Shown: positions 1-7,030 of the stretch, piece after piece
How the letters are laid out: each line of letters opens with the position of its first letter
How positions within the stretch are numbered: position 1 is the first letter of the stretch
Assembly (NCBI GenBank): GCA_015062055.1
Contig: SUVK01000002.1
Coordinates: 24,703-88,702, forward strand
DNA from: Akkermansiaceae bacterium
GTDB taxonomy: Bacteria; Verrucomicrobiota; Verrucomicrobiia; Verrucomicrobiales; Akkermansiaceae
Length of the DNA stretch: 64,000 nucleotides
Direction of reading: 5' to 3'
Notes under the pieces: generated by a model
Databases searched by the model: none
Told to the model about the DNA's origin: nothing
The model's input: only the letters and a program-made list of their open reading frames with translations
Position numbers and translations under genes: made by a program

Positions 1-323
1 AAGACCCCGGCCATCAGGCGCATGCCGGTACCGGAGTTGCCGCAATCAATATCCGTTTGCGGTGCTTTGACCTGTAAGCCGGTACCAATAAGGGTAAAAC
101 AATCCGGAGAATCAGACGCAATGACCGTGGCTCCCAGCTGCTGCATGGCATTGAGTGTATTGAGACAATCTTCACTGCAAAGATAGTTGCTTACCTTCAT
201 GCTGCCGTGAGCCAGTGCGCCTAAAATGGCAACACGGTGAGATATGCTTTTATCCCCGGGAATGCGCAGGTCTCCTTTCAAACCATGAGTGGTTCGATGT
301 ACGGTGATGCTTTTATTTGACAT
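1..323 (-). CDS. aroA: 3-phosphoshikimate 1-carboxyvinyltransferase (EPSP synthase), N-terminal part
   Basis: The reverse strand encodes the first ~107 residues of EPSP synthase, the shikimate-pathway enzyme that joins phosphoenolpyruvate to shikimate-3-phosphate in the cytoplasm. It is not in the ORF track because it runs off the left edge. The N-terminus shows the DKSISHR substrate-binding motif and, near the cut, GNSGTGMRLMAG, the PEP-binding signature. The ATG overlaps the end of the upstream isomerase gene by 11 nt, so the two are probably co-transcribed and translationally coupled. Only the C-terminus is missing, because of the window edge; no disruption is visible in the part shown. 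Confidence 0.93.
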   Translation of the reverse strand, partial: MSNKSITVHRTTHGLKGDLRIPGDKSISHRVAILGALAHGSMKVSNYLCSEDCLNTLNAMQQLGATVIASDSPDCFTLIGTGLQVKAPQTDIDCGNSGTGMRLMAGV

Positions 324-1341
324 GAGTCTGTATTTTGTTTTTCTTCTTTGCCTCATTGATATTGGCCTCCATCCACATATCAACAGCTTGTTCTGTCTTG
401 TGAGAAACGATGGCGCTGCGTATGCTGTCGTTGTACTCTTTGGTCGTTAAGGGCCGTGGTTCTTGTATTTCTCCGGCAAGCACAATGTGCCACCCCCATC
501 TGCTGCGTACCAGTACAGGTACCCCGGCCGGTATGGGGTCTATACCCAGAAGATTTATTTCTTTGAGCGGTGATGTGTGATGTGCATATACCGTACCTAA
601 GTTGCCGCCTACAGGGGCGGTGCGAGGGTCTTCGCTGTGTTGTTTGGCTAAATCGGCGAATGTCTCCGGTGCAGCTGTCAGTTGGCTCAGTATGTCTTCA
701 GCGCGAGCTTTGACCTCTTCTTCATCTTTATTGTTGGTTGATAAGAAAATGTGGCTGACTTGGCGATGTTCGGGCATTACCAAGTGTTCTCCCATTTGAG
801 AGGCAATGATTTGTGCTTCTTCATCTGACGCGGCTGTGCGTTCTTTGAGTGTGTCTTCCAGATAATGCTGCTGGCGCATGATAGAGGCCAATTTATGCTG
901 CAGGGTCTCGCGATTGTATCCTTGACTACTCAGCCATGTATCGGCTTGTTGTGTGTTTTTCGCTCTGGCAAGAATAGTTTCTGCCAGGGTGTGCGCTTCT
1001 GCTTGAAAATTGGGTATATTTCGGTCGTTATAACGAGCACGCATACGCAGTAAACTGTTGCCGATAATGTCTGTCGTTGTCTTGGCTGTCAGGTAATCTT
1101 CGGAAACGCCGAGCGTTTTCAGTTCTGCTACGCGCCTTGCCCATTGTTGCTCCGTTGTTTTTTCCCCGTATATATTGAGCACCGTCGGGGAGGGCGCTAG
1201 ATTATCCTCAGCTTTTTGCCTTTCGTACAAGATACCCCATAAGGGGCCTTGCCATATAAATAAATCTATTGCCATATAAAGTAAGCCCCCGGTATACAGA
1301 GCCAACTTCAATGCGTATATTTTCAGAGCACTCAACTTCAC
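313..1341 (-). CDS. membrane-anchored parvulin-type peptidyl-prolyl isomerase
   Basis: A PpiC/SurA-type rotamase, expected to catalyse prolyl cis-trans isomerisation of envelope proteins. An N-terminal hydrophobic segment (about residues 8-30) would place the rest in the periplasm. A helical chaperone-like region of ~150 residues follows, then a C-terminal parvulin domain with HRQVSHIFLS, FADLAKQHSEDP, GGNLGTV and WGWHIVL. The ORF track starts at a TTG at 1428, and an ATG lies at 1365. I prefer the GTG at 1341, because a consensus promoter (TTGCCA, 17 nt, TATAAT) ends 7 nt before it and overlaps the upstream alternatives. It is divergent from tatA and overlaps aroA by 11 nt. Domain call confident; the start is inferred. 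Confidence 0.8.
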   Translation of the reverse strand: MKLSALKIYALKLALYTGGLLYMAIDLFIWQGPLWGILYERQKAEDNLAPSPTVLNIYGEKTTEQQWARRVAELKTLGVSEDYLTAKTTTDIIGNSLLRMRARYNDRNIPNFQAEAHTLAETILARAKNTQQADTWLSSQGYNRETLQHKLASIMRQQHYLEDTLKERTAASDEEAQIIASQMGEHLVMPEHRQVSHIFLSTNNKDEEEVKARAEDILSQLTAAPETFADLAKQHSEDPRTAPVGGNLGTVYAHHTSPLKEINLLGIDPIPAGVPVLVRSRWGWHIVLAGEIQEPRPLTTKEYNDSIRSAIVSHKTEQAVDMWMEANINEAKKKNKIQTHVK

Positions 1342-1348
1342 GCGCGCT

Positions 1349-1377
1349 ATTATACGCGTTATCATGCCGTTTGGCAA
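1349..1377 (-). promoter_or_regulatory. sigma70-type promoter of the isomerase-aroA operon
   Basis: On the minus strand: TTGCCA, 17 nt, TATAAT. The -10 element ends 7 nt before the GTG start, predicting a leaderless mRNA. Confidence 0.65.
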
Positions 1378-1446
1378 ACAAAAAGAGCCTTGCGTACACG
1401 TTGCAGGGGCTTTTGTTGTTTTTGGCAATGCTTACAGATATTTTGC

Positions 1447-1476
1447 TTGCCTTTCTCAAGTGATGAGTGTTATCAT
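1447..1476 (+). promoter_or_regulatory. promoter of tatA
   Basis: TTGCCT, 18 nt, TATCAT with an upstream TG (extended -10). The ATG at 1483 lies 6 nt beyond the -10. The ATG at 1477 touches the -10, so 1483 is the likelier start. Confidence 0.5.
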
Positions 1477-1482
1477 ATGCCT

Positions 1483-1695
1483 ATGACTCCGGTAATCGCA
1501 AATTTGGGTTCGCCTATGCATTGGTTTATATTATTTGTTGTGGTGCTGATTGTTTTCGGCGCACGGCGCTTGCCGGATATTGCTCGCAACTTGGGTAAGG
1601 GCGTGGCTGAGTTCAAAAAGGCTCGCCGTGAGTTTGAAAAAGGGCTCAAGGGAGATGATGAATCCAAAGAAGCTGAGCAAGATAAAAAAGATTAA
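1483..1695 (+). CDS. tatA: twin-arginine translocase subunit TatA/E
   Basis: A 70-residue TatA-family protein, the pore-forming subunit of the Sec-independent pathway that exports folded proteins. It has a single N-terminal membrane helix (FILFVVVLIVFG), the conserved FG hinge, the amphipathic helix ARRLPDIARNLGKGVAEFKKA and a short charged Lys/Asp/Glu tail, as in the family. The ORF track extends it upstream to 1390, but that extension is not TatA-like and crosses the promoter. ATG codons lie at 1477 and 1483; the latter fits the promoter spacing. No tatC is adjacent. A bidirectional terminator follows directly. Confidence 0.9.
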   Translation: MTPVIANLGSPMHWFILFVVVLIVFGARRLPDIARNLGKGVAEFKKARREFEKGLKGDDESKEAEQDKKD

Positions 1696-1714
1696 TGCCC
1701 TCTCATACAAAAAA

Positions 1715-1738
1715 GGCGCACCTAAGTGCGTCTTTTTT
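1715..1738. terminator. bidirectional terminator between tatA and the Rrf2 gene
   Basis: A 7-bp stem (GGCGCAC / GTGCGTC, one G-T pair) with loop CTAA, followed by TTTTTT on the plus strand and preceded by AAAA. It can serve both convergent genes. Confidence 0.8.
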
Positions 1739-1753
1739 GTACTGTTGCGTTGT

Positions 1754-2188
1754 TCAGCGCTCGCAAGCGTGAATCATATTATCACCTTGAACCAAGGTGT
1801 CGAGGGTGTACTTGCCTAAATAATTCATAACAAGTTCGTTGAGACCTTCCCACATAGGTAAGGTGGGGCAGGTGCCTTGTAACGGGCAGTCATTAACGGT
1901 CGTTGCCAAGCACTGCACCGGAGCCAAGTTGCCCTCTGCTGCATGTAAAATCTCATATACGCTGTAATCCTTGGGTTCTCTTGTTAATTTGTAGCCCCCT
2001 GATTTACCGCGCGAACTGACGACCAATTCTTCTCTTAATAATAGTGACATGATGCTTTCCATGTATTTGAGCGTCACTTGTTGGCGTTCGGCCACTGCGC
2101 GAAGGGAAACCGGTCCATCTTCTATGTGATGGGCTAGATCTATCATGATACGAAGCGCATATCGACCTTTTGTGGATATCTTTAACAT
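1754..2188 (-). CDS. Rrf2/IscR-type transcriptional regulator
   Basis: A 144-residue winged-helix regulator of the Rrf2 family, whose members sense Fe-S clusters, NO or thiol state. The start MLKISTKGRYALR is the canonical family N-terminus; the 18 extra residues of the ORF track are not. Three cysteines (about 93, 101, 107; spacing C-x7-C-x5-C) occupy the place of the IscR cluster ligands C92/C98/C104, so a [2Fe-2S]-binding sensor is plausible. It stands alone between dnaA and tatA, with no isc or suf operon attached; sufE in this window is 60 kb away. The target is unknown. Confidence 0.88.
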   Translation of the reverse strand: MLKISTKGRYALRIMIDLAHHIEDGPVSLRAVAERQQVTLKYMESIMSLLLREELVVSSRGKSGGYKLTREPKDYSVYEILHAAEGNLAPVQCLATTVNDCPLQGTCPTLPMWEGLNELVMNYLGKYTLDTLVQGDNMIHACER

Positions 2189-2200
2189 AGGCGTGCTCTC

Positions 2201-2229
2201 TATATAACATATACTTTGTATTCGGTCAA
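2201..2229 (-). promoter_or_regulatory. promoter of the Rrf2 gene
   Basis: Minus strand TTGACC, 17 nt, TATATA, 12 nt before the ATG. The spacer contains a short dyad (ATAC-AAA-GTAT) that could be an autoregulatory operator. The -35 lies directly beside the dnaA terminator. Confidence 0.6.
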
Positions 2230-2232
2230 GAG

Positions 2233-2268
2233 AAAAGACCACTTTTCAAGTAGGAAAAGTGGTCTTTT
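2233..2268. terminator. terminator of dnaA
   Basis: A perfect 15-bp inverted repeat (AAAAGACCACTTTTC) with a 6-nt loop and a T-rich end in both directions, 30 nt after the dnaA stop. Confidence 0.85.
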
Positions 2269-2298
2269 CGTTCGAAATACGAACAAATTCGAGATGAA

Positions 2299-3705
2299 TT
2301 AGGCGAATTGTGCGGACAAGCGGTTGATAATCTCTGTAAGAGAGGCGTCGTAGCCCATTTTGTCTTCGATTGTTTTAGTTGCGTGAATAACGGTTCCGTG
2401 GTCTCTGCCGCCGAATGCTGCACCGATGTCCTGGAGCGAGCTTTGAGTGTGTTTGCGGGCTAAGTACATGGCGATTTGGCGGGGGTGCGCCACGTTGGCC
2501 GTGCGGCGGCGCCCATTGATGTCGGCAACTCTAATCTTGAACTCCTGAGCAACGAGGTTCTGAATGTCAGAAATAGAGATATCTGCCACATTTTTATCCT
2601 CTTGCAGCATATCGCGCAGTTGCAGGCGAGCCTCCATAACCGTCGGCTTTTTCTGGGCAAAAGAGGCGAAAGTAGCCAATCGAATAAGAGCACCTTCTAA
2701 ACGACGTACGGACTTGGTGATATTTTTAGCCAGATACTCGAGAACTTCATCGCTGATGAGGTTGCCCTTCCACATACGACGCTTTTGTCGAAGAATGGCA
2801 ATTCTGGTCTCCAAATCCGGTACGGTGAGAGCTACGGTTAATCCCTGTTCAAACCGGGAGGTCAGACGATCATCGAGGCGTGAAATGTCTGCTGCCGGGC
2901 AATCAGAGGCTAACACAATCTGCTTGCCACTGGCAAATAGAGCATTGAAAGTGTGGAAGAACTCCTCTTGCGTTTTGTCTTTTTGAGAAAGAAATTGTAT
3001 GTCGTCTATCAGAAGCACATCTGCCTTGCGGTATTTGCTGCGGAAATTGCTCAGCGCGTCACCTTTTCGAGAGATGGCATCAATATAGGTATTGGTAAAA
3101 TCTTCGCTGGTGACATATTGTACTCGTACATTCTCGTCTTTCTCACGCATGGCGTTGCCGATAGCGCACAGAAGGTGTGTTTTGCCTAACCCGGAGGCGC
3201 CGTGTATGAAAAGCGGGTTGTACATGGAGCTGGGGGCATTGACGACGGCTCGAGCTGCGGCTACGGCAAACTCGCTGTTTGAGCCAACGACAAAGTTGTC
3301 GAAGGTTAAATCAGGGTTGAGCCCACTGTCGTATTTGGCCTTGCCTTGTGTCTTCTTGCGACTTTGGGTCTTTTTACTTACAACGGGAGAGAATGTTGTT
3401 GGTGCTGCTTGAGGGGCAGGGGGGCTTTGAGGTGCTTCGTCTATAGCCGCTTGTACGAATTCAAGTTCTCGTGCTGCTTGTAGTACGCGCGATGCCGACA
3501 TCGTGATGTCTGCCGCATAGTATGATTCTACCCATTCCACTAACATGCCGGCCGGATATTCCAGTATGAGTTTCGTGCCGGTGTCTTTCTTAAGTGTAAG
3601 CTGAGAGATATAAGTCTCGAACCCGTACGCCGCCACGTTGCCCTGCACACGGAGATCCTCCATGATCTCCTCCCAAAGGGCCTTTTCCTTTTCCTGATGG
3701 TTCAT
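2299..3705 (-). CDS. dnaA: chromosomal replication initiator protein DnaA
   Basis: A 468-residue DnaA, which binds DnaA boxes and melts the replication origin. Domain I (about 1-85) is followed by a Pro/Ala-rich linker. The AAA+ domain has Walker A GASGLGKTH, Walker B LLIDDIQFL and the sensor region LTSRFEQGL. Domain IV is the C-terminal DNA-binding helix-turn-helix with the signature GRDHGTVIHA. The ATG at 3705 begins MNHQEKEKALWEEI; the ORF track's 53-residue extension is low-complexity and not DnaA-like. dnaN, recF and gyrB are not adjacent, so the classical dnaA cluster is not kept here. Its own terminator separates it from the Rrf2 gene. Confidence 0.97.
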   Translation of the reverse strand: MNHQEKEKALWEEIMEDLRVQGNVAAYGFETYISQLTLKKDTGTKLILEYPAGMLVEWVESYYAADITMSASRVLQAARELEFVQAAIDEAPQSPPAPQAAPTTFSPVVSKKTQSRKKTQGKAKYDSGLNPDLTFDNFVVGSNSEFAVAAARAVVNAPSSMYNPLFIHGASGLGKTHLLCAIGNAMREKDENVRVQYVTSEDFTNTYIDAISRKGDALSNFRSKYRKADVLLIDDIQFLSQKDKTQEEFFHTFNALFASGKQIVLASDCPAADISRLDDRLTSRFEQGLTVALTVPDLETRIAILRQKRRMWKGNLISDEVLEYLAKNITKSVRRLEGALIRLATFASFAQKKPTVMEARLQLRDMLQEDKNVADISISDIQNLVAQEFKIRVADINGRRRTANVAHPRQIAMYLARKHTQSSLQDIGAAFGGRDHGTVIHATKTIEDKMGYDASLTEIINRLSAQFA

Positions 3706-4218
3706 TGCTTCGTATCTCGTTCGTTTGTTCTTTTGTTTCCCCGTTTTTGTGTCCGGGGGTTGTTGCGGACGGTAATATGCCACGCACCTGTGCTCAAAAA
3801 AAGTTTTTTTATTTTTTGCTCTCCCCTCAACCGTGCTTTTTCTTTTGTTCCATGGGCGTTCCACGCGTTAGATTTTTTTTTGTCATTTGAATCGGGAAAG
3901 TTAAGCAATCTTGATAATTATATTTAATTTCAATTATGCAAGGTTGCTGTGTGTGGAACAAATAACTAACGAGCTGTAAGAGATAGAAATACAACAAGTT
4001 AACTAAATTAAGAAATATAACAAGGCGGGCAAAAATGTTAGAAAGCGATAATGATAGATGCTTGAAAAAAAGCATGTTACGAGAGACCTTGAGAAAAGAG
4101 GTGAAAAGAGATGTTTCTCAAGAACTCTGCACGGCAAGCGCAGGAACGCGTCAAATCAGAAAACAAAAGTGCGCGGTTCCCTCAAGGTGGTCATCTGAAG
4201 GGGGGGATAAAAGGAGCG
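3706..4218. other. 513-nt intergenic region upstream of dnaA
   Basis: No convincing gene; the ORFs here are short and lack family features. It contains homopolymer A/T runs (about 3797-3819), an AT-rich stretch at about 3910-4030, three TGTTCCA-like motifs (3846-3854, 3857-3865, and 3952-3960 in reverse, the last matching a DnaA box at 7 of 9 positions) and a perfect 9-bp inverted repeat at 4088-4096/4114-4122. It must hold the dnaA promoter, but I could not place it with confidence. Confidence 0.5.
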
Positions 4219-5103
4219 CTAGGCCTGAAAGTGTTGCCATCCTCCCTTAAGTTTGTGAAGAGGCGCAACGGTTAATTTGCCGATGGGGTAAAGTTTGGGG
4301 AGAGAGCGTTTCTGTAAGTCGGCTGATTCTGCCGGAGACAGGGTGAGTAGTAGTTCGTAATCTTCACCATCGTTGATGGCTTGCTCAACTGTGCACCCGG
4401 GTGTACAGGGAATAGCGGCCGGTGTAAGTTCAAACCCGCATGCAGAGGCAGATGCCAAACGCGGCAAATCTGCCCCCAGACCATCAGAGAGGTCCATCAT
4501 GGCTGTTGGCTTGAGCCCTGCTTGTAAGAGGGCCCTCGCCTCGTGTACGCGCGGTATAAAATCCAAATGATGCCCTGAGGGGAAACTCCCCCCCAAGGGG
4601 CCGGTTACATAAATGGTGTCGCCTGCGCGACCTCCGCTCCGTAATATGGCTTGCCCTCGCTCAACCCTGCCGGTTAATGCCACGTTGATGACGAGACCGT
4701 CAAAGGGGATGGCAGAGGTTTCTCCACCTGCGATAGATATGTCGAATAAGCCGGCCATTTCGTCTATACCTCGGTAAATGCCCTCCAAAAGCTCAACAGG
4801 GCGATTTTTATGAGTGAGTATAGTAATGAGAGCCTGCTCGGGGATGCCACCCATGGCGGCGATGTCAGACACTGCTCTGCCAAGAGCCTTGCGCCCGATG
4901 CGGTGAGGTGCTGTATTCGGTGTGAAATGCACATTCTCGACAACAACATCGGTTTTTAACAGGGTGTCCCACTCTTCATTGCGGGGTACCACGGCACAAT
5001 CGTCCCCCGGGCCGACGGGTGCATCCGGCAGGTTTTTGAGGGTACAGAGCAATCGTTTGAGGATTGCGTTTTCACCTAAATTCTTGAGGGGGGTATGAGA
5101 CAT
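4219..5103 (-). CDS. thiL: thiamine-monophosphate kinase
   Basis: ThiL phosphorylates thiamine monophosphate with ATP to give the cofactor thiamine diphosphate. The 294-residue protein shows the PurM-like ATP-binding fold motifs GPGDDCAVV, KTDVVVENVHF, ALGRAVSDIAAMGG, IAGGETSA and MMDLSDGLGADL. The ATG at 5103 begins MSHTPLKNLGENAI; the longer ORF-track version starts inside the upstream gene. It is the last gene of a seven-gene minus-strand run starting at 11833 and lies 7 nt after the CPBP gene. No other thiamine gene is nearby, so the operon is not a thiamine pathway unit. Confidence 0.93.
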   Translation of the reverse strand: MSHTPLKNLGENAILKRLLCTLKNLPDAPVGPGDDCAVVPRNEEWDTLLKTDVVVENVHFTPNTAPHRIGRKALGRAVSDIAAMGGIPEQALITILTHKNRPVELLEGIYRGIDEMAGLFDISIAGGETSAIPFDGLVINVALTGRVERGQAILRSGGRAGDTIYVTGPLGGSFPSGHHLDFIPRVHEARALLQAGLKPTAMMDLSDGLGADLPRLASASACGFELTPAAIPCTPGCTVEQAINDGEDYELLLTLSPAESADLQKRSLPKLYPIGKLTVAPLHKLKGGWQHFQA

Positions 5104-5110
5104 TGCTTGT

Positions 5111-5917
5111 TCATCTGTTGACAAAAACTGATACAACCCCGACACTATTAAAGAGCATGTGCAACAGCATAGGGTAGATGATGGAGCGGGTGGATGCATA
5201 AAGTGTGCACTGAACAAGACCAAATACAGTCAAAGTGATTGTTTGGGCAAGTGATAAGTGGACCGCGCCGAATAAGACTGATGAAATCAAGGCTGCAACG
5301 ATGACCCCGGCATGGCTGCTGAGAACTCTGAAGAAAAAGCCTCGAAAAACGATTTCTTCTACGATTGGTGCTATGATAATGGCAGTGATGGCCAGCACCA
5401 CAAAATCGATGAGCGAGGCTTCTTGCAGGGCTTTTATCGCCTGTTGCGTTTCGGGGGTCCCCGTCAGCTCGACAAGCCAATTAATTATTCCGCTTGCATG
5501 CAATATTATGATGAGAATGTATATGCTTGCCAGCGCTGCAAAAGTGATGAGGACGTTTCTGAGTTGAATCTTTGCCGGTGGGTACGAAATGAAAAAATAG
5601 CGAACAATCAGAGGCAAATAGAGGATAATCGGCAGTAGTAACGTGAATAGTATTTTTACGAGGTTGATTGTCTGCTCGTCAGACTCGGGCGCAGAATGGG
5701 CTGCAAAACACTCGCCGGTATAGAGCAATGTTGTGAATGCTACGAAAAATAGAGTAAGCAGTTTATCGGTTGTTGACGGTACCGGAAATGCCGGTTCTCC
5801 TCCGAGCATCACTCGCTTATAATCCGAAATAGGTAGACAACAGATAAAGAACAGAATCCCCCCGCTGCATAAAAGCAGCCAGAGGTTAATTTGCATGTAG
5901 AAGGGTAAATCTGTCAT
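5111..5917 (-). CDS. CPBP-family intramembrane glutamic protease
   Basis: A 268-residue polytopic membrane protein of the CPBP (CAAX protease and bacteriocin-processing, formerly Abi) family. About eight hydrophobic segments are visible. The three conserved catalytic motifs are present: EEIVFRGFFF (Glu-Glu and Arg), FGAVHLSLAQ (His) and HMLFNS (His/Asn), all in the C-terminal half. Substrates of bacterial members are mostly unknown; some protect against bacteriocins and others process peptides. It lies 15 nt after the phosphopantetheinyl transferase gene and 7 nt before thiL, in the same operon-like run. Confidence 0.88.
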   Translation of the reverse strand: MTDLPFYMQINLWLLLCSGGILFFICCLPISDYKRVMLGGEPAFPVPSTTDKLLTLFFVAFTTLLYTGECFAAHSAPESDEQTINLVKILFTLLLPIILYLPLIVRYFFISYPPAKIQLRNVLITFAALASIYILIIILHASGIINWLVELTGTPETQQAIKALQEASLIDFVVLAITAIIIAPIVEEIVFRGFFFRVLSSHAGVIVAALISSVLFGAVHLSLAQTITLTVFGLVQCTLYASTRSIIYPMLLHMLFNSVGVVSVFVNR

Positions 5918-5932
5918 TGTTGTGGTAAATGA

Positions 5933-6529
5933 TTATATGTTGGTTTTGAGCGGATGGCAAGTCGAAAGACGGTACGCGATGGCGCCGTAATAGCCCTGTT
6001 GTGGTTGAAATAGTTGCACCTCTATTTCGTTTTCGAAACTTAAGCTAACGCTTGTGCCATGTAATATAAAGGGATAATCTTTTGCATGCCAAATGGTAGA
6101 GCCGTGCAGTTTTACGAGAGCTTCTGCAATAGACCAACAATAATAGAAATCTCTCTCTCGGTCGGTGCTGTTGTTGAACCTCTGTAATTGCTCTTCGCTC
6201 ATCATGCGCGGTGCTAAGCGGTCTATGTTATATTTTTCGCATTTGTGTTGAATATCTACGCCGATGTCGGAGTGATGAAAGGCCAAACAAAGCAAATCTT
6301 GCGAATGACTGATGTTGAAATGGATGCCCTCTGTGTATGGTTTGCCGTGCTCGTTTGTTGAAAAGCGGATGTCGGCAGGGGCTTGGTGGGTTCTTCTTGC
6401 TATTTCTTGCCGGAGAAGCAGCCGTGCTTGTTTTCTCTTGAAGGTGAATAATTGTTCTTCTGCGGACAAGATGGAGAAATCCATCTCTGTGATGGGCAAT
6501 TCGGAAAATCTGTAGCAAAGGTAATCCAT
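5933..6529 (-). CDS. Sfp-type 4'-phosphopantetheinyl transferase
   Basis: A 198-residue enzyme of the Sfp/AcpT superfamily, which transfers phosphopantetheine from CoA to a serine of carrier proteins. It shows FNISHS, IGVDIQ (Mg-binding Asp) and FYYCWSIAEALVKLHG (Mg-binding Glu, catalytic Lys). The usual WxxKEA/KES motif reads WSIAEA here, so the Lys before the Glu is an Ala. No polyketide or peptide synthetase genes are in the window, so the carrier protein is unknown. The stop lies 15 nt before the CPBP gene, and the start is 1 nt after the phosphodiesterase stop. Confidence 0.85.
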   Translation of the reverse strand: MDYLCYRFSELPITEMDFSILSAEEQLFTFKRKQARLLLRQEIARRTHQAPADIRFSTNEHGKPYTEGIHFNISHSQDLLCLAFHHSDIGVDIQHKCEKYNIDRLAPRMMSEEQLQRFNNSTDRERDFYYCWSIAEALVKLHGSTIWHAKDYPFILHGTSVSLSFENEIEVQLFQPQQGYYGAIAYRLSTCHPLKTNI

Positions 6530-6530
6530 A

Positions 6531-7022
6531 TCAAAGCTTGCAAAAGGTAACGGAGTTGGTTTGTGTATCGTAGATTCCGAATTGAGGCGGGCGTCTTACA
6601 CCGCCGACTTCGCCGGGGTTTGCAATAAGGGTTCCTTGGTGAGAATATTGCTCTGCAACGTGCGTGTGACCATAGAATACGGCATCGTAGTTGAGGCTCT
6701 CGGCCTTGGCTGCAATTTGGTATGGCAGGTGAGTAAAGTAAACCTTGCGACCGTCAATGCAGAGCTCTGCCTCGTACCTGTGATGCCGTGCTTGAGGGTA
6801 CTGCCGCGTTAGCTGAAGGTGTGCTGCTTTATCATATTCATTGTTACCGAAAACGATATCTGCAGGCTGCCCCCACTCTTCCAAAAGAAGATTGAGAGTA
6901 GCGAGCTCAACGATATCGCCCATATAAAAGAGGTGTGTGCAGCCCGCCTCTTTTGCGCCCTGCAAGGCTGCTAAGAGGTTGTTGATGTTGTCATGCACAT
7001 CTGATAATAGTGCTATCTTCAT
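6531..7022 (-). CDS. YfcE/MJ0936-type metallophosphoesterase
   Basis: A 163-residue calcineurin-like phosphoesterase. Metal-binding motifs run in order: SDVHDN, GDIVE, GNNEYD (GNHD/GNND position), THLP and GHTHV, followed by the family's NPGE segment. YfcE-type enzymes hydrolyse phosphodiester bonds in vitro; physiological substrates are usually unknown. It lies 8 nt after the coiled-coil membrane protein gene and is translationally close to the phosphopantetheinyl transferase gene. No signal peptide, so cytoplasmic. Confidence 0.88.
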   Translation of the reverse strand: MKIALLSDVHDNINNLLAALQGAKEAGCTHLFYMGDIVELATLNLLLEEWGQPADIVFGNNEYDKAAHLQLTRQYPQARHHRYEAELCIDGRKVYFTHLPYQIAAKAESLNYDAVFYGHTHVAEQYSHQGTLIANPGEVGGVRRPPQFGIYDTQTNSVTFCKL

Positions 7023-7030
7023 CGTCTGCT

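Noticed and set aside
4035-4250. 71-codon plus-strand ORF between dnaA and thiL
   Set aside because: Overlaps the end of thiL, no family features, no promoter with the local spacing; treated as noncoding.
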